Below are positions 28,047 through 40,862 of a stretch of DNA of 64,000 bases, piece by piece. The position numbers were made by a program, and so were the translations under genes. A model generated the notes under the pieces. The model was not told the DNA's origin, made no database searches, and saw nothing but the letters and a program-made list of their open reading frames with translations. Every line of letters begins with the position of its first letter. Within the stretch, counting starts at the first letter, position 1. The stretch spans positions 1 to 64,000 of the forward strand of contig NZ_PGTO01000006.1 in NCBI RefSeq assembly GCF_003284725.1, read 5' to 3'. The DNA comes from Paramagnetospirillum kuznetsovii. Lineage in GTDB: Bacteria > Pseudomonadota > Alphaproteobacteria > Rhodospirillales > Magnetospirillaceae.

Positions 28047-28341
28047 CATTGTCTTCCGCCCCCAGGCGGAGGCCGATCTTTTCGCGCTTTATCGCTATAT
28101 CGCCGAAGCCTCGGGCAGAGGGCGAGCGGGTGAATACATCTCGCGCGTCGAGAAGGCTTGCATGGAACTGGCGTTGTTTCCCGAGCGCGGCACCCGGCGG
28201 GACGATATCGCCGCCGGCCTGAGAACCATTGGCTTCGAACGCCGTGCGACCATTGCCTTCCGTGTCCTGGATCAGGTGGTCGAGATCGTCGCCATCGCCT
28301 ATGCCGGGAGGGAATTCGAGAGCGGTCCGTCAGACGGCTGA
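28039..28341 (+). CDS. parE: ParE/RelE superfamily toxin
   Basis: A 100-residue protein with the ParE pattern: FRPQAEADLFALYRYIAEAS at the N-terminus, LALFPERGTRRDD in the middle, and GLRTIGFERRATIAFRVLD, then VVEIVAIAYAGREFE at the end. ParE toxins inhibit DNA gyrase; RelE-type mRNA cleavage is less likely because the RelE catalytic residues are not evident. It overlaps parD by eight bases. Its 3' end overlaps the convergent pseudouridine synthase gene by 12 bases. Confidence 0.88.
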   Translation: MHSIVFRPQAEADLFALYRYIAEASGRGRAGEYISRVEKACMELALFPERGTRRDDIAAGLRTIGFERRATIAFRVLDQVVEIVAIAYAGREFESGPSDG

Positions 28342-29016
28342 CCACCCGCAGGCGGTCAGCGCCGCCACCATATGGGACGGCGGTGGCGCTTTGACATGGA
28401 TGTGCTGCTTGCTGGGGGCTAGCGGCGGAATGCCCACCGACCGCGACAGCAAATGCAGCTTCTCCATGGTATTGGGATCGGCGCCGTAATAGGCGTCGCC
28501 CAGCAGGGGGCAGCCGAGATGCTTGGCATGTACCCGGATCTGATGGGTGCGTCCGGTGCTGGGTCTCCATTCGATCCAGGTGAGGTCGTCCAGGCGGCCC
28601 AGCACCTTCCAATCGGTGACGGCTTGCTGACCGGCGGGGTCGATCCGGATGCGCCAGCCCTCGCCGCGGGCCGAGACCTTGAGGATGGGGGCGTCGACGG
28701 TGCCGCTGTCCCGGGGCGGGCGGCCGAGGCAGACCGACCAGTAGCGCTTCTCGATGCGGTGCGCCGCGAACATGCGGCCCAGGCGCTTCAGGGCCTTGTC
28801 ATGGCGGCCCAGCACCAGACAGCCCGAGGTATCGCGGTCCAGCCGATGGGCGAGGCGCGGCGGCTCGGCCCAGCCATAGCGCAGGGCGTCGAGATAGAGT
28901 TCCAGATGGTCGGGCGAATTGGGCCCGGCATGGACGGCAAGCCCCGCCGGTTTGTCCAGGACAATGACGTCCTGGTCCTTATGAAGGACGCGGCCCAGGA
29001 TCTCGGCGGGGGTCAT
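28330..29016 (-). CDS. RluA family pseudouridine synthase
   Basis: A 228-residue enzyme that isomerises uridine to pseudouridine in RNA. The catalytic HRLDRDTSG begins at residue 57, with Asp60 as nucleophile. Further family segments are VLDKPAGLAVHAGP, EKRYWSV, and TGRTHQIRVHAKHLGCPLLGD. There is no S4 domain, so it resembles RluA or the small 'RluA-like' group rather than RluC/RluD. The target, rRNA or tRNA, is not shown. Its stop overlaps the convergent parE gene. Confidence 0.92.
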   Translation of the reverse strand: MTPAEILGRVLHKDQDVIVLDKPAGLAVHAGPNSPDHLELYLDALRYGWAEPPRLAHRLDRDTSGCLVLGRHDKALKRLGRMFAAHRIEKRYWSVCLGRPPRDSGTVDAPILKVSARGEGWRIRIDPAGQQAVTDWKVLGRLDDLTWIEWRPSTGRTHQIRVHAKHLGCPLLGDAYYGADPNTMEKLHLLSRSVGIPPLAPSKQHIHVKAPPPSHMVAALTACGWSAV

Positions 29017-29045
29017 ACTCTTCCGATCGTTGGCTTCGCGGGCAT

Positions 29046-29099
29046 GCGGGCGGGACGCCCGCGCTCCGAAAAACCTTGGAGCGCGGGCGTCCCGCCCGC
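29046..29099. repeat. REPIN-like inverted repeat, full copy 2
   Basis: Same 22-base arms as copy 1, separated by 10 different bases (CGAAAAACCT-like centre). It lies between the pseudouridine synthase start and the dld stop, both on the minus strand. The arms are identical to copy 1 while the loop differs, consistent with selection or recent movement of arms. Confidence 0.85.
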
Positions 29100-29109
29100 A
29101 ACCCCTATT

Positions 29110-32036
<2,927 letters not shown>

Positions 32037-32040
<4 letters not shown>

Positions 32041-32693
32041 TCCACCTCTCCCTCGATCACCAGAACAATCAATTCCTTGGGGCCATGAACGCCATAGGCC
32101 AGGGTTTGCTCGATATCGGCGGTCTTGCTGGGACCGGACACCAGTACCGCGTTGGTGGGCATGCCGGTGTTCCAGCCTTCGGCGCTCAGCGTCTCGGCCA
32201 GCGAATCGCGAATGCGCGACTTGTCCACCACCGCCACATGGATGGGGGGCAGCAGGCTCATCAGGCGCGGCTCGTCGGGTGTCGGCCACAGTACCAGCGA
32301 GCCGGTCTGGGCGATGCCGCCGCGCGCCAAGGTCACCGCCGCGTCCACCTCATGGACCAGTTGGTCCTTGATGTCCTCGACCGAACGGTCATAGGCCACC
32401 AGCTTGGGCGATTCGCCAGCGCTCCACGCCTGCGCCAGCCGGGCTCCGGTCGCGGTCTTGGGGGCGAACAGCACCGAGCCGACGCCCTTGTCGGCCAGGA
32501 TGACGCGCAGGCGTTCCGGCCATTCGGCGGCGGGAACCTCGTGCACATCGGCATGGGCGGCTTCCAGCATGGCGCGGAACCGGGCCATGCGCTGATCGCC
32601 GAACGCGGGCGGAGTCCAATCGGGCAGGGCCGAGGCGGGGCGCTTGGGCGCGCCCTTCAGGCGGGCCATGATGCGGTCTTTGGCGCTACTCAT
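32037..32693 (-). CDS. lutC: Lactate utilisation protein LutC (LUD domain)
   Basis: A 218-residue LUD-domain protein, one of three subunits of the LutABC (LldEFG) L-lactate oxidase complex. The LUD fold core is visible in GVGSVLFAPKTATGARLAQ, then DAAVTLARGGIAQTGSLVLW, then TPDEPRLMSLLPPIHVAVVD, and ends in VSGPSKTADIEQTLAYGVHG. It overlaps lutB by eight bases upstream and dld by four bases downstream. Homologues lack Fe-S sites themselves, as here. Confidence 0.93.
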
Positions 32694-34119
32694 TGGAAAA
32701 TCCCCTCTCGCGGGCCAGCTGGTGCAGGCTCTTGGCGGCGAATTTCGGCTTGGTCCGCACGCTGGTCCATTGCTTCAGCATGGGGAGCGACGCGGGCATC
32801 AGATTGCCCACAAGGCCCATGACGCGGGTGGAAATCTTGTAGACGAGGGGCGAGGAATACATGGCGGTCCAGCCGCCCCAGCCCAGGCTGTCGGCCAGGG
32901 AGCGGGCGCTGCCGCCGCCCTTGACGGCCACGGAGGTGGGATGCACCGCCTCGGTCCGCAGGCGGGCCAGCAGGTCGGGAATGGGGATCTGCACCGGGCA
33001 GACCTCGGCGCAGGCGCCACACAGGGTGGAGGCGTGCACCTGATCTCCGGCGCAGTCGAGCCCTTCCAACTGGGGCGACAACAGCTTTCCGATGGGGCCG
33101 GGATAGGTGAAGGTGTAGGTGTGGCCGCCGACGCGCGTATAGACCGGACAGTGGTTCATGCAGGCGGCGCAGCGGATGCAGCGCAGCGTGTCGGCCAGTT
33201 GCACGTCGCTGTAGACGCGCGAGCGGCCATTGTCCAGCAGCACCAGATGGACCTCCTTGGGGCCGTCCTTCTCGCCCGGCTTGCGGGGGCTGCTGATCAT
33301 GTTCACATAGGTGGTGATGATCTGGCCGGTGGCCGAGCGCGGCAGCAAGGACAGCAGCGGCGCCACGTCCTCCAGCCGCTCGATCACCTTCTCGATGCCG
33401 GTAACCGCGATGTGCAGCGGCGGCAGGGTGGTGGACAGGCGTCCGTTGCCCTCGTTCTCGATCAGCACCAGCGAGCCGGTCTCGGCCACCAGGAAATTGA
33501 CGCCGGAGATACCGGCATCGGCGCCCGCGAAGGCGCCGCGCAGGGCGGCGCGGGCGGCGGCGCACAACTCGTCCACATCCTCGGTATAGGTCAGGTTCTT
33601 GATCTTGTCGGCGAACAGCTCGGCGATCTCGACCTTGTTCATGTGGATGCAGGGCATCACGATATGGGACGGCGCCTCGCCCGCCAGCTGGATGATGTAT
33701 TCGCCCAGATCGGATTCCACCGGAGTGATGCCGTTGGCTTCCAGATGGGCGTTGAGATGCATCTCCTCGCTGACCATGGACTTGCCCTTGATCACCGTCT
33801 TGGCGCCCGCCTTTTGCAGGATGTCGAGGACGATGGCATTACCCTCCGCCACGGTCTCGGCCCAGTGGACCTTGATGCCGTTGCGGGTCAGGTTGGCTTC
33901 CAGCAGTTCCAGCAGTTCGGGCAGCTTGGCCAGGGCATTGGCGCGGATGGCGGCGCCTCGGGCGCGCAGGCTCGTCCATTCCTCCGCGTCGGCGAACTGG
34001 GCGGCGCGCTTGGTCATCAGACCGTCCATGGCGCGGCGGAAATTGGCCCGCAGCTTGGGGTCGTTCAGGGCGACATGGGCCTTGCCGGTGAAATCCGACT
34101 TGCGCGCTTCAACGGCCAT
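32686..34119 (-). CDS. lutB: Lactate utilisation Fe-S protein LutB
   Basis: A 477-residue subunit with an N-terminal LUD domain and a ferredoxin-like part. The two 4Fe-4S motifs are CIRCAACMNHCPVYTRVGG and CGACAEVCPVQIPIPDLL, followed by a C-terminal helical DUF3390-like region. It should pass electrons from L-lactate oxidation to the respiratory chain with LutA and LutC. The start overlaps lutA by 11 bases and the end overlaps lutC by eight. Length is normal. Confidence 0.95.
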   Translation of the reverse strand: MAVEARKSDFTGKAHVALNDPKLRANFRRAMDGLMTKRAAQFADAEEWTSLRARGAAIRANALAKLPELLELLEANLTRNGIKVHWAETVAEGNAIVLDILQKAGAKTVIKGKSMVSEEMHLNAHLEANGITPVESDLGEYIIQLAGEAPSHIVMPCIHMNKVEIAELFADKIKNLTYTEDVDELCAAARAALRGAFAGADAGISGVNFLVAETGSLVLIENEGNGRLSTTLPPLHIAVTGIEKVIERLEDVAPLLSLLPRSATGQIITTYVNMISSPRKPGEKDGPKEVHLVLLDNGRSRVYSDVQLADTLRCIRCAACMNHCPVYTRVGGHTYTFTYPGPIGKLLSPQLEGLDCAGDQVHASTLCGACAEVCPVQIPIPDLLARLRTEAVHPTSVAVKGGGSARSLADSLGWGGWTAMYSSPLVYKISTRVMGLVGNLMPASLPMLKQWTSVRTKPKFAAKSLHQLARERGFSNE

Positions 34120-34858
34120 GGCAGCGCTCCAGGATGAATTCGGCGATATGACGGCCGGTGAAGGGCTTGGCGGCTTTCTCGGCGGCGCCGTTGATATTCA
34201 TCAGGCAGCCGCAATCGCCGGACACCACCTGGGTGGCGCCGGTCGCCTCGATGGAATTGACCTTGTCGGTCACCATGGCGGCCGAGACTTCCGGCTGCCT
34301 GACCGAGAAGGAGCCGCCGAAACCGCAGCATTCCTTTTCCCGGGGGTTTTCCACCAGGGTGACGTTGCTCAACTGCCGCAGCAGGGCCTTGGGCTGGTCC
34401 AGCACCCCCATCTCGCGCTGGGAATGGCAGGACGGGTGCCAGGTGATGGTCACCGGGCGGCCCTTGTCCGCCAGCTTGACGTCGAGCACCTCCACCAGAA
34501 ACTGGGTCAGCTCGAAGACGCGGGCGGAGAAGGCGACGGCGCGGGCGTGGTCCGGGGTGCCCTCGAACATCTCGGGGTAATGGGTCTTCATCATTCCGGC
34601 GCACGATCCCGATGGCACCACGATGGGCCAGTCGCCGGGAAAGGCGTCCAACTGAAGGCGGGCGACGGCGCGGGCTTCGTCCTGGTGCCCGTTGTTGCGG
34701 GCGGGCTGGCCGCAGCAGGTCTGCTTCTGGGGAAACACCACCTTCAGTCCCTCGCGCCGCAGCAGCTCCATCCCCGCCAGACCGGCTTCGGGATAGAACA
34801 TGTCGATCAGGCAAGTGCCGAAGAAATAGACGGAATCTGGACGGTCGGCTGCGGGCAT
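34109..34858 (-). CDS. lutA: Lactate utilisation protein LutA (CCG-domain)
   Basis: A 249-residue protein with two cysteine-rich CCG domains: QKQTCCGQPARNNGH and KECCGFGGSFSV, plus GSCAGMMKTHYPEMF and DCGCLMNINGAAE. These domains bind Fe-S or a heterodisulfide-type cofactor site. It is the first gene of lutABC-dld. ATG 34858 has a GAGGATAAG ribosome site; a TTG 18 bases upstream is less likely. Inverted repeats between 34911 and 34956 lie in its promoter region. Confidence 0.94.
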   Translation of the reverse strand: MPAADRPDSVYFFGTCLIDMFYPEAGLAGMELLRREGLKVVFPQKQTCCGQPARNNGHQDEARAVARLQLDAFPGDWPIVVPSGSCAGMMKTHYPEMFEGTPDHARAVAFSARVFELTQFLVEVLDVKLADKGRPVTITWHPSCHSQREMGVLDQPKALLRQLSNVTLVENPREKECCGFGGSFSVRQPEVSAAMVTDKVNSIEATGATQVVSGDCGCLMNINGAAEKAAKPFTGRHIAEFILERCHGR

Positions 34859-34910
34859 GGACTTATCCTCGCGCAAAGGCCGACATCGTTGGTCGGCCCG
34901 TCATGGCTAG

Positions 34911-34956
34911 ACCATTTTACATATTTCGTAAAGTGGTAAAATTATTTGTCCAACAA
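34911..34956. promoter_or_regulatory. Candidate operator(s) upstream of lutABC
   Basis: Two overlapping-scale inverted repeats. ACCATTTTAC (34911-34920) pairs with GTAAAGTGGT (34928-34937) with one mismatch. TTGTCCAACAA (34946-34956) fits the TNGTNNNACNA core known for FadR-type GntR regulators. They lie 53-98 bases ahead of lutA, in the gap after the FCD-regulator gene. Confidence 0.5.
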
Positions 34957-34969
34957 ATTTCCGGCGGTT

Positions 34970-35572
34970 TCAGGTTCCCCGTGCCCGCCCGGTCAGATCC
35001 GATCCCGACCGGCGGCGAAGCGCGACTTCCCGTCGCGCATCGGCATGCTGGGCCTCGCGCAGGGCTTCCTCGATGGAATTGATATGGGTCTCGGCGGTAT
35101 GGCGGGCCACTTCGGGATTGCCCTCGGCGATGGCCTTGAAGATGGCCTGGTGCTGGCGCAGGAAGCCTTCGCGCACGCCCCGGCGGCGGTAGAGGTCGGC
35201 GCGGTCGTAGAAGACCCCGCCGCGCAGCATCTCGAAGATGCGACGCATGACCTGGGTCATCACCTCGTTATGGGCGGCCTCGTAGATGGCGAGGTGAAAG
35301 TCGGCGTCGGCGGCGGCTTCCTGGCTGGGATCGTCCTGCCCGTGGGTGCGCTCCATGGCCTGGAGGCAATCGCGCAGCCGCGCCAAATCCGCCTCGCTGG
35401 CGCGTTCGGCGGCCAAGGCGGCGGCATTGCCCGCCATGACCCGGCGGAACTCCAAATAGTCGAAGGCGGTCTGCGGATGCGCCTGCAGCAGCCGGGCCAG
35501 CGGATCCATGGCCGGTTCCGATGGGGATTTGGCGCGGGTCTTGCCCGCCGTGGCCCGAATCGCTTGTGTCAT
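34970..35572 (-). CDS. FCD-domain regulator lacking the GntR DNA-binding domain
   Basis: A 200-residue protein consisting almost entirely of the FCD ligand-binding domain of LldR/FadR-type regulators (FDYLEFRRVMAGNAAALAAE, then DADFHLAIYEAAHNEVMTQV with metal-binding Asp/His, then HQAIFKAIAEGN and ARHTAETHI). The ~70-residue winged helix that normally precedes it is absent: residues 1-30 are basic and unstructured, and an in-frame stop lies ~40 codons upstream without any HTH-like sequence. It sits between lutA and the divergent lldP, the usual place of lldR. It may sense lactate and act on another protein, or be a decayed regulator. Confidence 0.82.
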   Translation of the reverse strand: MTQAIRATAGKTRAKSPSEPAMDPLARLLQAHPQTAFDYLEFRRVMAGNAAALAAERASEADLARLRDCLQAMERTHGQDDPSQEAAADADFHLAIYEAAHNEVMTQVMRRIFEMLRGGVFYDRADLYRRRGVREGFLRQHQAIFKAIAEGNPEVARHTAETHINSIEEALREAQHADARREVALRRRSGSDLTGRARGT

Positions 35573-35678
35573 GGCCTTAGGATAAGCGCTGCCATGGCGT
35601 TGTCCAGTCCCGGAAAATGGGCGGAATAAATTTTCCCATTTACAGAGATATGTGAATCGAGTTATCCACCGATGCAGA

Positions 35679-35699
35679 GTGGTATAAAAACTTTACCAC
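35679..35699. promoter_or_regulatory. Candidate operator upstream of lldP
   Basis: GTGGTA (35679-35684) and TACCAC (35694-35699) form a perfect six-base inverted repeat around an A/T-rich nine-base spacer, 56 bases before the lldP start. The same GTGGTA half-site occurs in the lutA promoter region near 34933. Confidence 0.45.
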
Positions 35700-35754
35700 A
35701 AACCAGACGCCTGCATCCGAGCGATGCGCCGTCCAGACCTCTAGGGGAGGAACT

Positions 35755-37398
35755 ATGCAGCCTTGGATGCAGGTATACGACCCGGCCGGAAATCTCTGGC
35801 TGTCGTCCTTGATCGCCGCCATTCCGATTATCTTCTTCTTCCTCGCCCTGGCGGTGCTGAAGATGAAGGGCCATGTGGCCGGTACCATCACCGTCCTTCT
35901 CGCCATCCTCGTGGCGATCGTCTTCTATCAGATGCCTGTCACGGCGGCGCTGATGGCGGGTGTCCAGGGCTTCCTGTTCGGCTTGTGGCCCATCGCCTGG
36001 ATCATCATCGGCGCGGTGTTCCTCTATAAGGTGACGGTCAAGACCGGCCAGTTCGAGATCATCCGGTCCTCGGTAGTCTCCATCACCGCCGATCAGCGCT
36101 TGCAGATGCTGATGATCGGCTTCTCGTTCGGCGCCTTCCTGGAAGGCGCCGCCGGTTTCGGCGCTCCGGTGGCCATCACCGCCGCCTTGCTGGTGGGATT
36201 GGGCTTCAACCCGCTCTATGCCGCCGGTCTGTGCCTGATCGCCAATACCGCCCCGGTGGCCTTCGGCGCCATGGGCATTCCGATCATCGTCGCCGGTCAG
36301 GTCTCGGGTCTCGATCCGTTCAAGATCGGCGCCATGGCGGGCCGCCAATTGCCGCTGCTGGCGGTGTTCGTGCCGTTCTGGATCATTTTCATCATGGACG
36401 GGGTCAAGGGAGTCCGGGAAACCTGGCCGGCCATCCTGGTCGCCGGTGGATCCTTCGCCTTCGGCGTCTGGTTCACCTCCAACTATATCGGGCCGGAACT
36501 GCCCGACATCACCTCGGCGTTGATCAGCCTGATCTGCATCTCGGTCTTCCTGAAGTTCTGGAAGCCCAAGAACATCTTCCGCTTCAAGGCCGAGGGCGAA
36601 GAGGAAAAGCATTCCCACGACTACACCGCCGGACAGGTGGCCCGTGCCTGGGCGCCGTTCCTGATCCTGACCGCCGTGGTGACCGTGTGGAGCCTGAAGC
36701 CCTTCAAGGCGCTGTTCGCCAAGGGTGCCGATCTGGCCTTCACCAATATCAATTGGGATGTGCCCGGCCTGCACAATCTGGTGTCCAAGGTTCCGCCCAT
36801 CGTCGCCGCCGCCAAGGCCGTGCCTGCCGTCTATACCTTGAACCTGCTGTCGGCCACCGGCACCGCCATCCTGATCTCTGCCATCATCACCATCGTCATG
36901 CTGGGGATGAAGGGTTCCGAGGGGATGAAGACCTTCGGCGAGACCCTGAACGAGCTGAAGCGTCCCATCTACACCATCGGCACCGTGCTGGCCTTCGCCT
37001 ATGTGGCCAATGCCTCGGGCCTGTCGACCACGTTGGCGCTGCTGCTGACCGGGGCGGGAAGCTCCTACCCCTTCTTCTCGCCGATCCTGGGTTGGCTGGG
37101 CGTGTTCCTGACCGGGTCGGACACCTCGTCCAATGCCCTGTTCGGCGCGCTTCAGGCCACCACCGCCCATCAGCTGGGAATCAGCGACATCCTGATGGTC
37201 GCCGCCAACACCACCGGCGGCGTCACCGGCAAGATGATCTCGCCCCAGTCCATCGCGGTGGCCTGCGCCGCCGTGGGCCTGGTGGGCCACGAGTCCAGCC
37301 TGTTCCGTTTCACCTTGAAGCACTCGATCTTCTTCGTGTGCATCATCGGCGTGATCACCACGCTGCAGGCCTATGTCCTGACCTGGATGATCCCGTAA
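35755..37398 (+). CDS. lldP: L-lactate permease
   Basis: A 547-residue inner-membrane carrier of the LctP family that imports lactate (also glycolate) with protons. There are about 12-14 hydrophobic helices. Family segments include [30 protein letters not shown], and [17 protein letters not shown] near the C-terminus. The ATG follows a GGGAGGAAC ribosome site. It is divergent from the FCD-regulator and lutABC-dld genes, together a complete lactate uptake and oxidation module. A hairpin terminator follows. Confidence 0.96.
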   Translation: MQPWMQVYDPAGNLWLSSLIAAIPIIFFFLALAVLKMKGHVAGTITVLLAILVAIVFYQMPVTAALMAGVQGFLFGLWPIAWIIIGAVFLYKVTVKTGQFEIIRSSVVSITADQRLQMLMIGFSFGAFLEGAAGFGAPVAITAALLVGLGFNPLYAAGLCLIANTAPVAFGAMGIPIIVAGQVSGLDPFKIGAMAGRQLPLLAVFVPFWIIFIMDGVKGVRETWPAILVAGGSFAFGVWFTSNYIGPELPDITSALISLICISVFLKFWKPKNIFRFKAEGEEEKHSHDYTAGQVARAWAPFLILTAVVTVWSLKPFKALFAKGADLAFTNINWDVPGLHNLVSKVPPIVAAAKAVPAVYTLNLLSATGTAILISAIITIVMLGMKGSEGMKTFGETLNELKRPIYTIGTVLAFAYVANASGLSTTLALLLTGAGSSYPFFSPILGWLGVFLTGSDTSSNALFGALQATTAHQLGISDILMVAANTTGGVTGKMISPQSIAVACAAVGLVGHESSLFRFTLKHSIFFVCIIGVITTLQAYVLTWMIP

Positions 37399-37437
37399 AG
37401 CGCTTACCCTCCAGCATCCCCTGATGCCGGAAAAACT

Positions 37438-37470
37438 GGCCCGGATGGGAAGCCGTCCGGGCCTTATTTA
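37438..37470 (+). terminator. Rho-independent terminator after lldP
   Basis: A perfect eight-base inverted repeat GGCCCGGA / TCCGGGCC with a ten-base loop, followed by TTATTTA. It lies 40 bases after the lldP stop. Confidence 0.8.
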
Positions 37471-37548
37471 TGGAGTGATGAGGATACAACGAGCATCGCG
37501 TCGTCATGCGGGCAAGGCCCGGCGCGGCGACTGAGGGCTATAAAAAGC

Positions 37549-37791
37549 CTAGTGCTGGCCCGCCATGGGGCAGCCGCCGCATCCCATGGGGGTGCCGCAA
37601 CTGGGGGCGGGCATGGGGGCCGCCGAGGATTTGCCCACATTGGGGGCCATGATGGCCTTGCCCACGTCCTTGTCGCCGCATTCGGGACAGACGAGGCTGG
37701 CGGCGTCCTTCTTGGCGTCGTAATCGGCGCTGTTGGAGAACCACTCCTCGAAGTGGTGATCGTGCGAGCAGCGCAGGGTGTAGAGAATCAT
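37549..37791 (-). CDS. DUF1178 small zinc-ribbon-like protein
   Basis: An 80-residue protein whose N-terminus MILYTLRCSHDHHFEEWFSN and VCPECGDKDVGKAIMAPNV match DUF1178. The CPEC pair with the upstream Cys-His (RCSHDH) suggests a zinc ribbon, similar to FmdB proteins. Most DUF1178 proteins are ~140 residues; this one ends early in a Cys/Pro/Gly-rich tail (CGTPMGCGGCPMAGQH) with three more cysteines, which might bind metal. Function unknown. Confidence 0.8.
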   Translation of the reverse strand: MILYTLRCSHDHHFEEWFSNSADYDAKKDAASLVCPECGDKDVGKAIMAPNVGKSSAAPMPAPSCGTPMGCGGCPMAGQH

Positions 37792-37856
37792 ATCCGGGTC
37801 ACTCCGGTGAAAACCGCCCCCTATATACGGGAGCGGTCCTCACCATTGCAACGGTC

Positions 37857-38528
37857 TCAGAAGCTGTCGCCGCCGCCGTCGTCCCAGCCGCCACCGTCAT
37901 AGCCGCCGTCATCGGCCACGCTGGTGTCGTATTGGGGCTGAGTGTCGCTGGTGGGCTGGGCGGCGGGCGGCGCCGATCCGTAGTAATTGTTGGTGATGTT
38001 CTCGGTCACGGGCGAAGCGCCGCCTCCCAAGCCTCCGCCATGGCCCCCCGCGAACATACCTGAAATGCTGTTGGCCAGCAGCATGCCGCCCGCCACGCCC
38101 ACCGCGGCGCCGGCGGCGGTGCGCAGGAAGCTGCCGCCGCCCGAGGGCTGACCCCATGGGCTCTGCTGCTGGGGCTGGGCGTATTGCGGCGGGGCATATT
38201 GGGGCGGCGGGGCATATTGCTGCTGTTGCTGCTGCTGCGGCACCGAGGGAACCGAACCCCGCCCCCATGGATTGGCGGCCTGCTGGGCGAAGCCGCCCGA
38301 CTGCGGGGCTCCGGCCAATTGGCGTTCCAGCTCGGCGATGCGGGCGTCGCGGTCCTTGATGGCGTTTTCCTGGACCACCACCGCTTCCACGAGATTATAG
38401 GCGGCGTCGGGCACGGCGCGCATGCGATCCGCGATCAGCGCCTCGGCCTCGCGGTCCTTTTGGCCACCGGCGATGCGGGACAATCGGTCGAACACGCTTA
38501 AAATCAGGTCACGGTCCTGGGGAGTCAT
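37857..38528 (-). CDS. DUF2076 domain protein
   Basis: A 223-residue protein. Residues 1-80 match DUF2076 (MTPQDRDLILSVFDRL, then AAYNLVEAVVVQENAIKDRD, then ARIAELERQL). A Gln/Pro/Tyr-rich low-complexity stretch follows (~100-135), then a glycine-zipper-like hydrophobic segment (TAAGAAVGVAGGMLLAN) and an Asp/Gly-rich tail. ATG 38528 is chosen over an 11-codon longer frame. Probably a membrane-associated protein; family role unknown. It is divergent from groESL. Confidence 0.85.
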   Translation of the reverse strand: MTPQDRDLILSVFDRLSRIAGGQKDREAEALIADRMRAVPDAAYNLVEAVVVQENAIKDRDARIAELERQLAGAPQSGGFAQQAANPWGRGSVPSVPQQQQQQQYAPPPQYAPPQYAQPQQQSPWGQPSGGGSFLRTAAGAAVGVAGGMLLANSISGMFAGGHGGGLGGGASPVTENITNNYYGSAPPAAQPTSDTQPQYDTSVADDGGYDGGGWDDGGGDSF

Positions 38529-38672
38529 GGCTTGGCCTTCCCGGTTGGCGAAACACGGCACAAGACTTAGGGAGGATTCGCCGAATGTCCATGGCGTTGA
38601 TCCAAGCTTTCCAATTTTTCATGAAATGACAATGAATTAACCCCTGGCTTGAGAAAAATTTGGCCGAAGTCG

Positions 38673-38701
38673 CTTGACTCTGTGGCGGACGCCCCCTAGA
38701 T
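38673..38701 (+). promoter_or_regulatory. groESL promoter (-35 and -10)
   Basis: CTTGAC (38673-38678) and CTAGAT (38696-38701) are spaced by 17 bases, fitting a heat-shock or vegetative promoter (CTTGA-type -35). The -10 lies three bases before the CIRCE element. Confidence 0.65.
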
Positions 38702-38703
38702 GG

Positions 38704-38730
38704 TTGGCACTCGTCGCCGGAGAGTGCTAA
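38704..38730. promoter_or_regulatory. CIRCE operator (HrcA site)
   Basis: TTGGCACTC-N9-GAGTGCTAA, one mismatch from the CIRCE consensus TTAGCACTC-N9-GAGTGCTAA. It covers the likely transcription start of groESL, so HrcA repression at normal temperature is expected. Confidence 0.93.
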
Positions 38731-38776
38731 CAGCGCCCCGGCCGACTCGAAATCGTCTTAACGGAGGTTGTTCCTA

Positions 38777-39064
38777 ATGAAGTTCAGACCGCTCCATGAT
38801 CGCGTGCTGGTGAAGCGCCTCGACGCGGAAGAGAAGACCGCTGGCGGCATCATCATCCCCGATACCGCCAAGGAAAAGCCCATGCAGGGTGAAGTCGTGG
38901 CCGTCGGCTCCGGCACCCGCGGCGACGATGGCAAGCTGGTTGCCCTCGACGTCAAGGCTGGCGACCGCGTGCTGTTCGGCAAGTGGTCCGGCACCGAAGT
39001 GAAGATCGACGGCGACGAGCTGTTGATCATGAAGGAATCCGACATTCTCGGCATTCTCGCCTAA
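38777..39064 (+). CDS. groES: Co-chaperonin GroES
   Basis: A 95-residue lid protein for GroEL. Typical sequence [20 protein letters not shown], the mobile loop [20 protein letters not shown], and the end [23 protein letters not shown] 38777 is preferred over an ATG nine bases upstream, with GGAGG at 38763-38767. It is followed by groEL after 24 bases under one CIRCE-controlled promoter. Confidence 0.98.
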   Translation: MKFRPLHDRVLVKRLDAEEKTAGGIIIPDTAKEKPMQGEVVAVGSGTRGDDGKLVALDVKAGDRVLFGKWSGTEVKIDGDELLIMKESDILGILA

Positions 39065-39076
39065 ATCAAGACATAG

Positions 39077-40747
<1,671 letters not shown>

Positions 40748-40778
40748 GTCCAAGCCTTCCACCGTATCGTTACGGAAG

Positions 40779-40805
40779 CCCCCTCCCGCAAGGGAGGGGG
40801 TTTTT
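40779..40805 (+). terminator. Rho-independent terminator of groESL
   Basis: A perfect nine-base stem CCCCCTCCC / GGGAGGGGG with a GCAA tetraloop and TTTTT, 31 bases after the groEL stop. Confidence 0.92.
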
Positions 40806-40822
40806 CGTTTTTATGCCGCTCG

Positions 40823-40843
40823 AAGCGCGGGCGTCTCGCCCGC
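40823..40843 (+). repeat. Degenerate half copy of the GGAG-headed repeat
   Basis: AAGCGCGGGCGTCTCGCCCGC matches one arm of the REPIN-like family with changes in the head (GGAG to GAAG-like) and core. It lies between groEL and the convergent transporter gene. Confidence 0.55.
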
Positions 40844-40862
40844 TTGCGGGGCGCTTCAGGTA

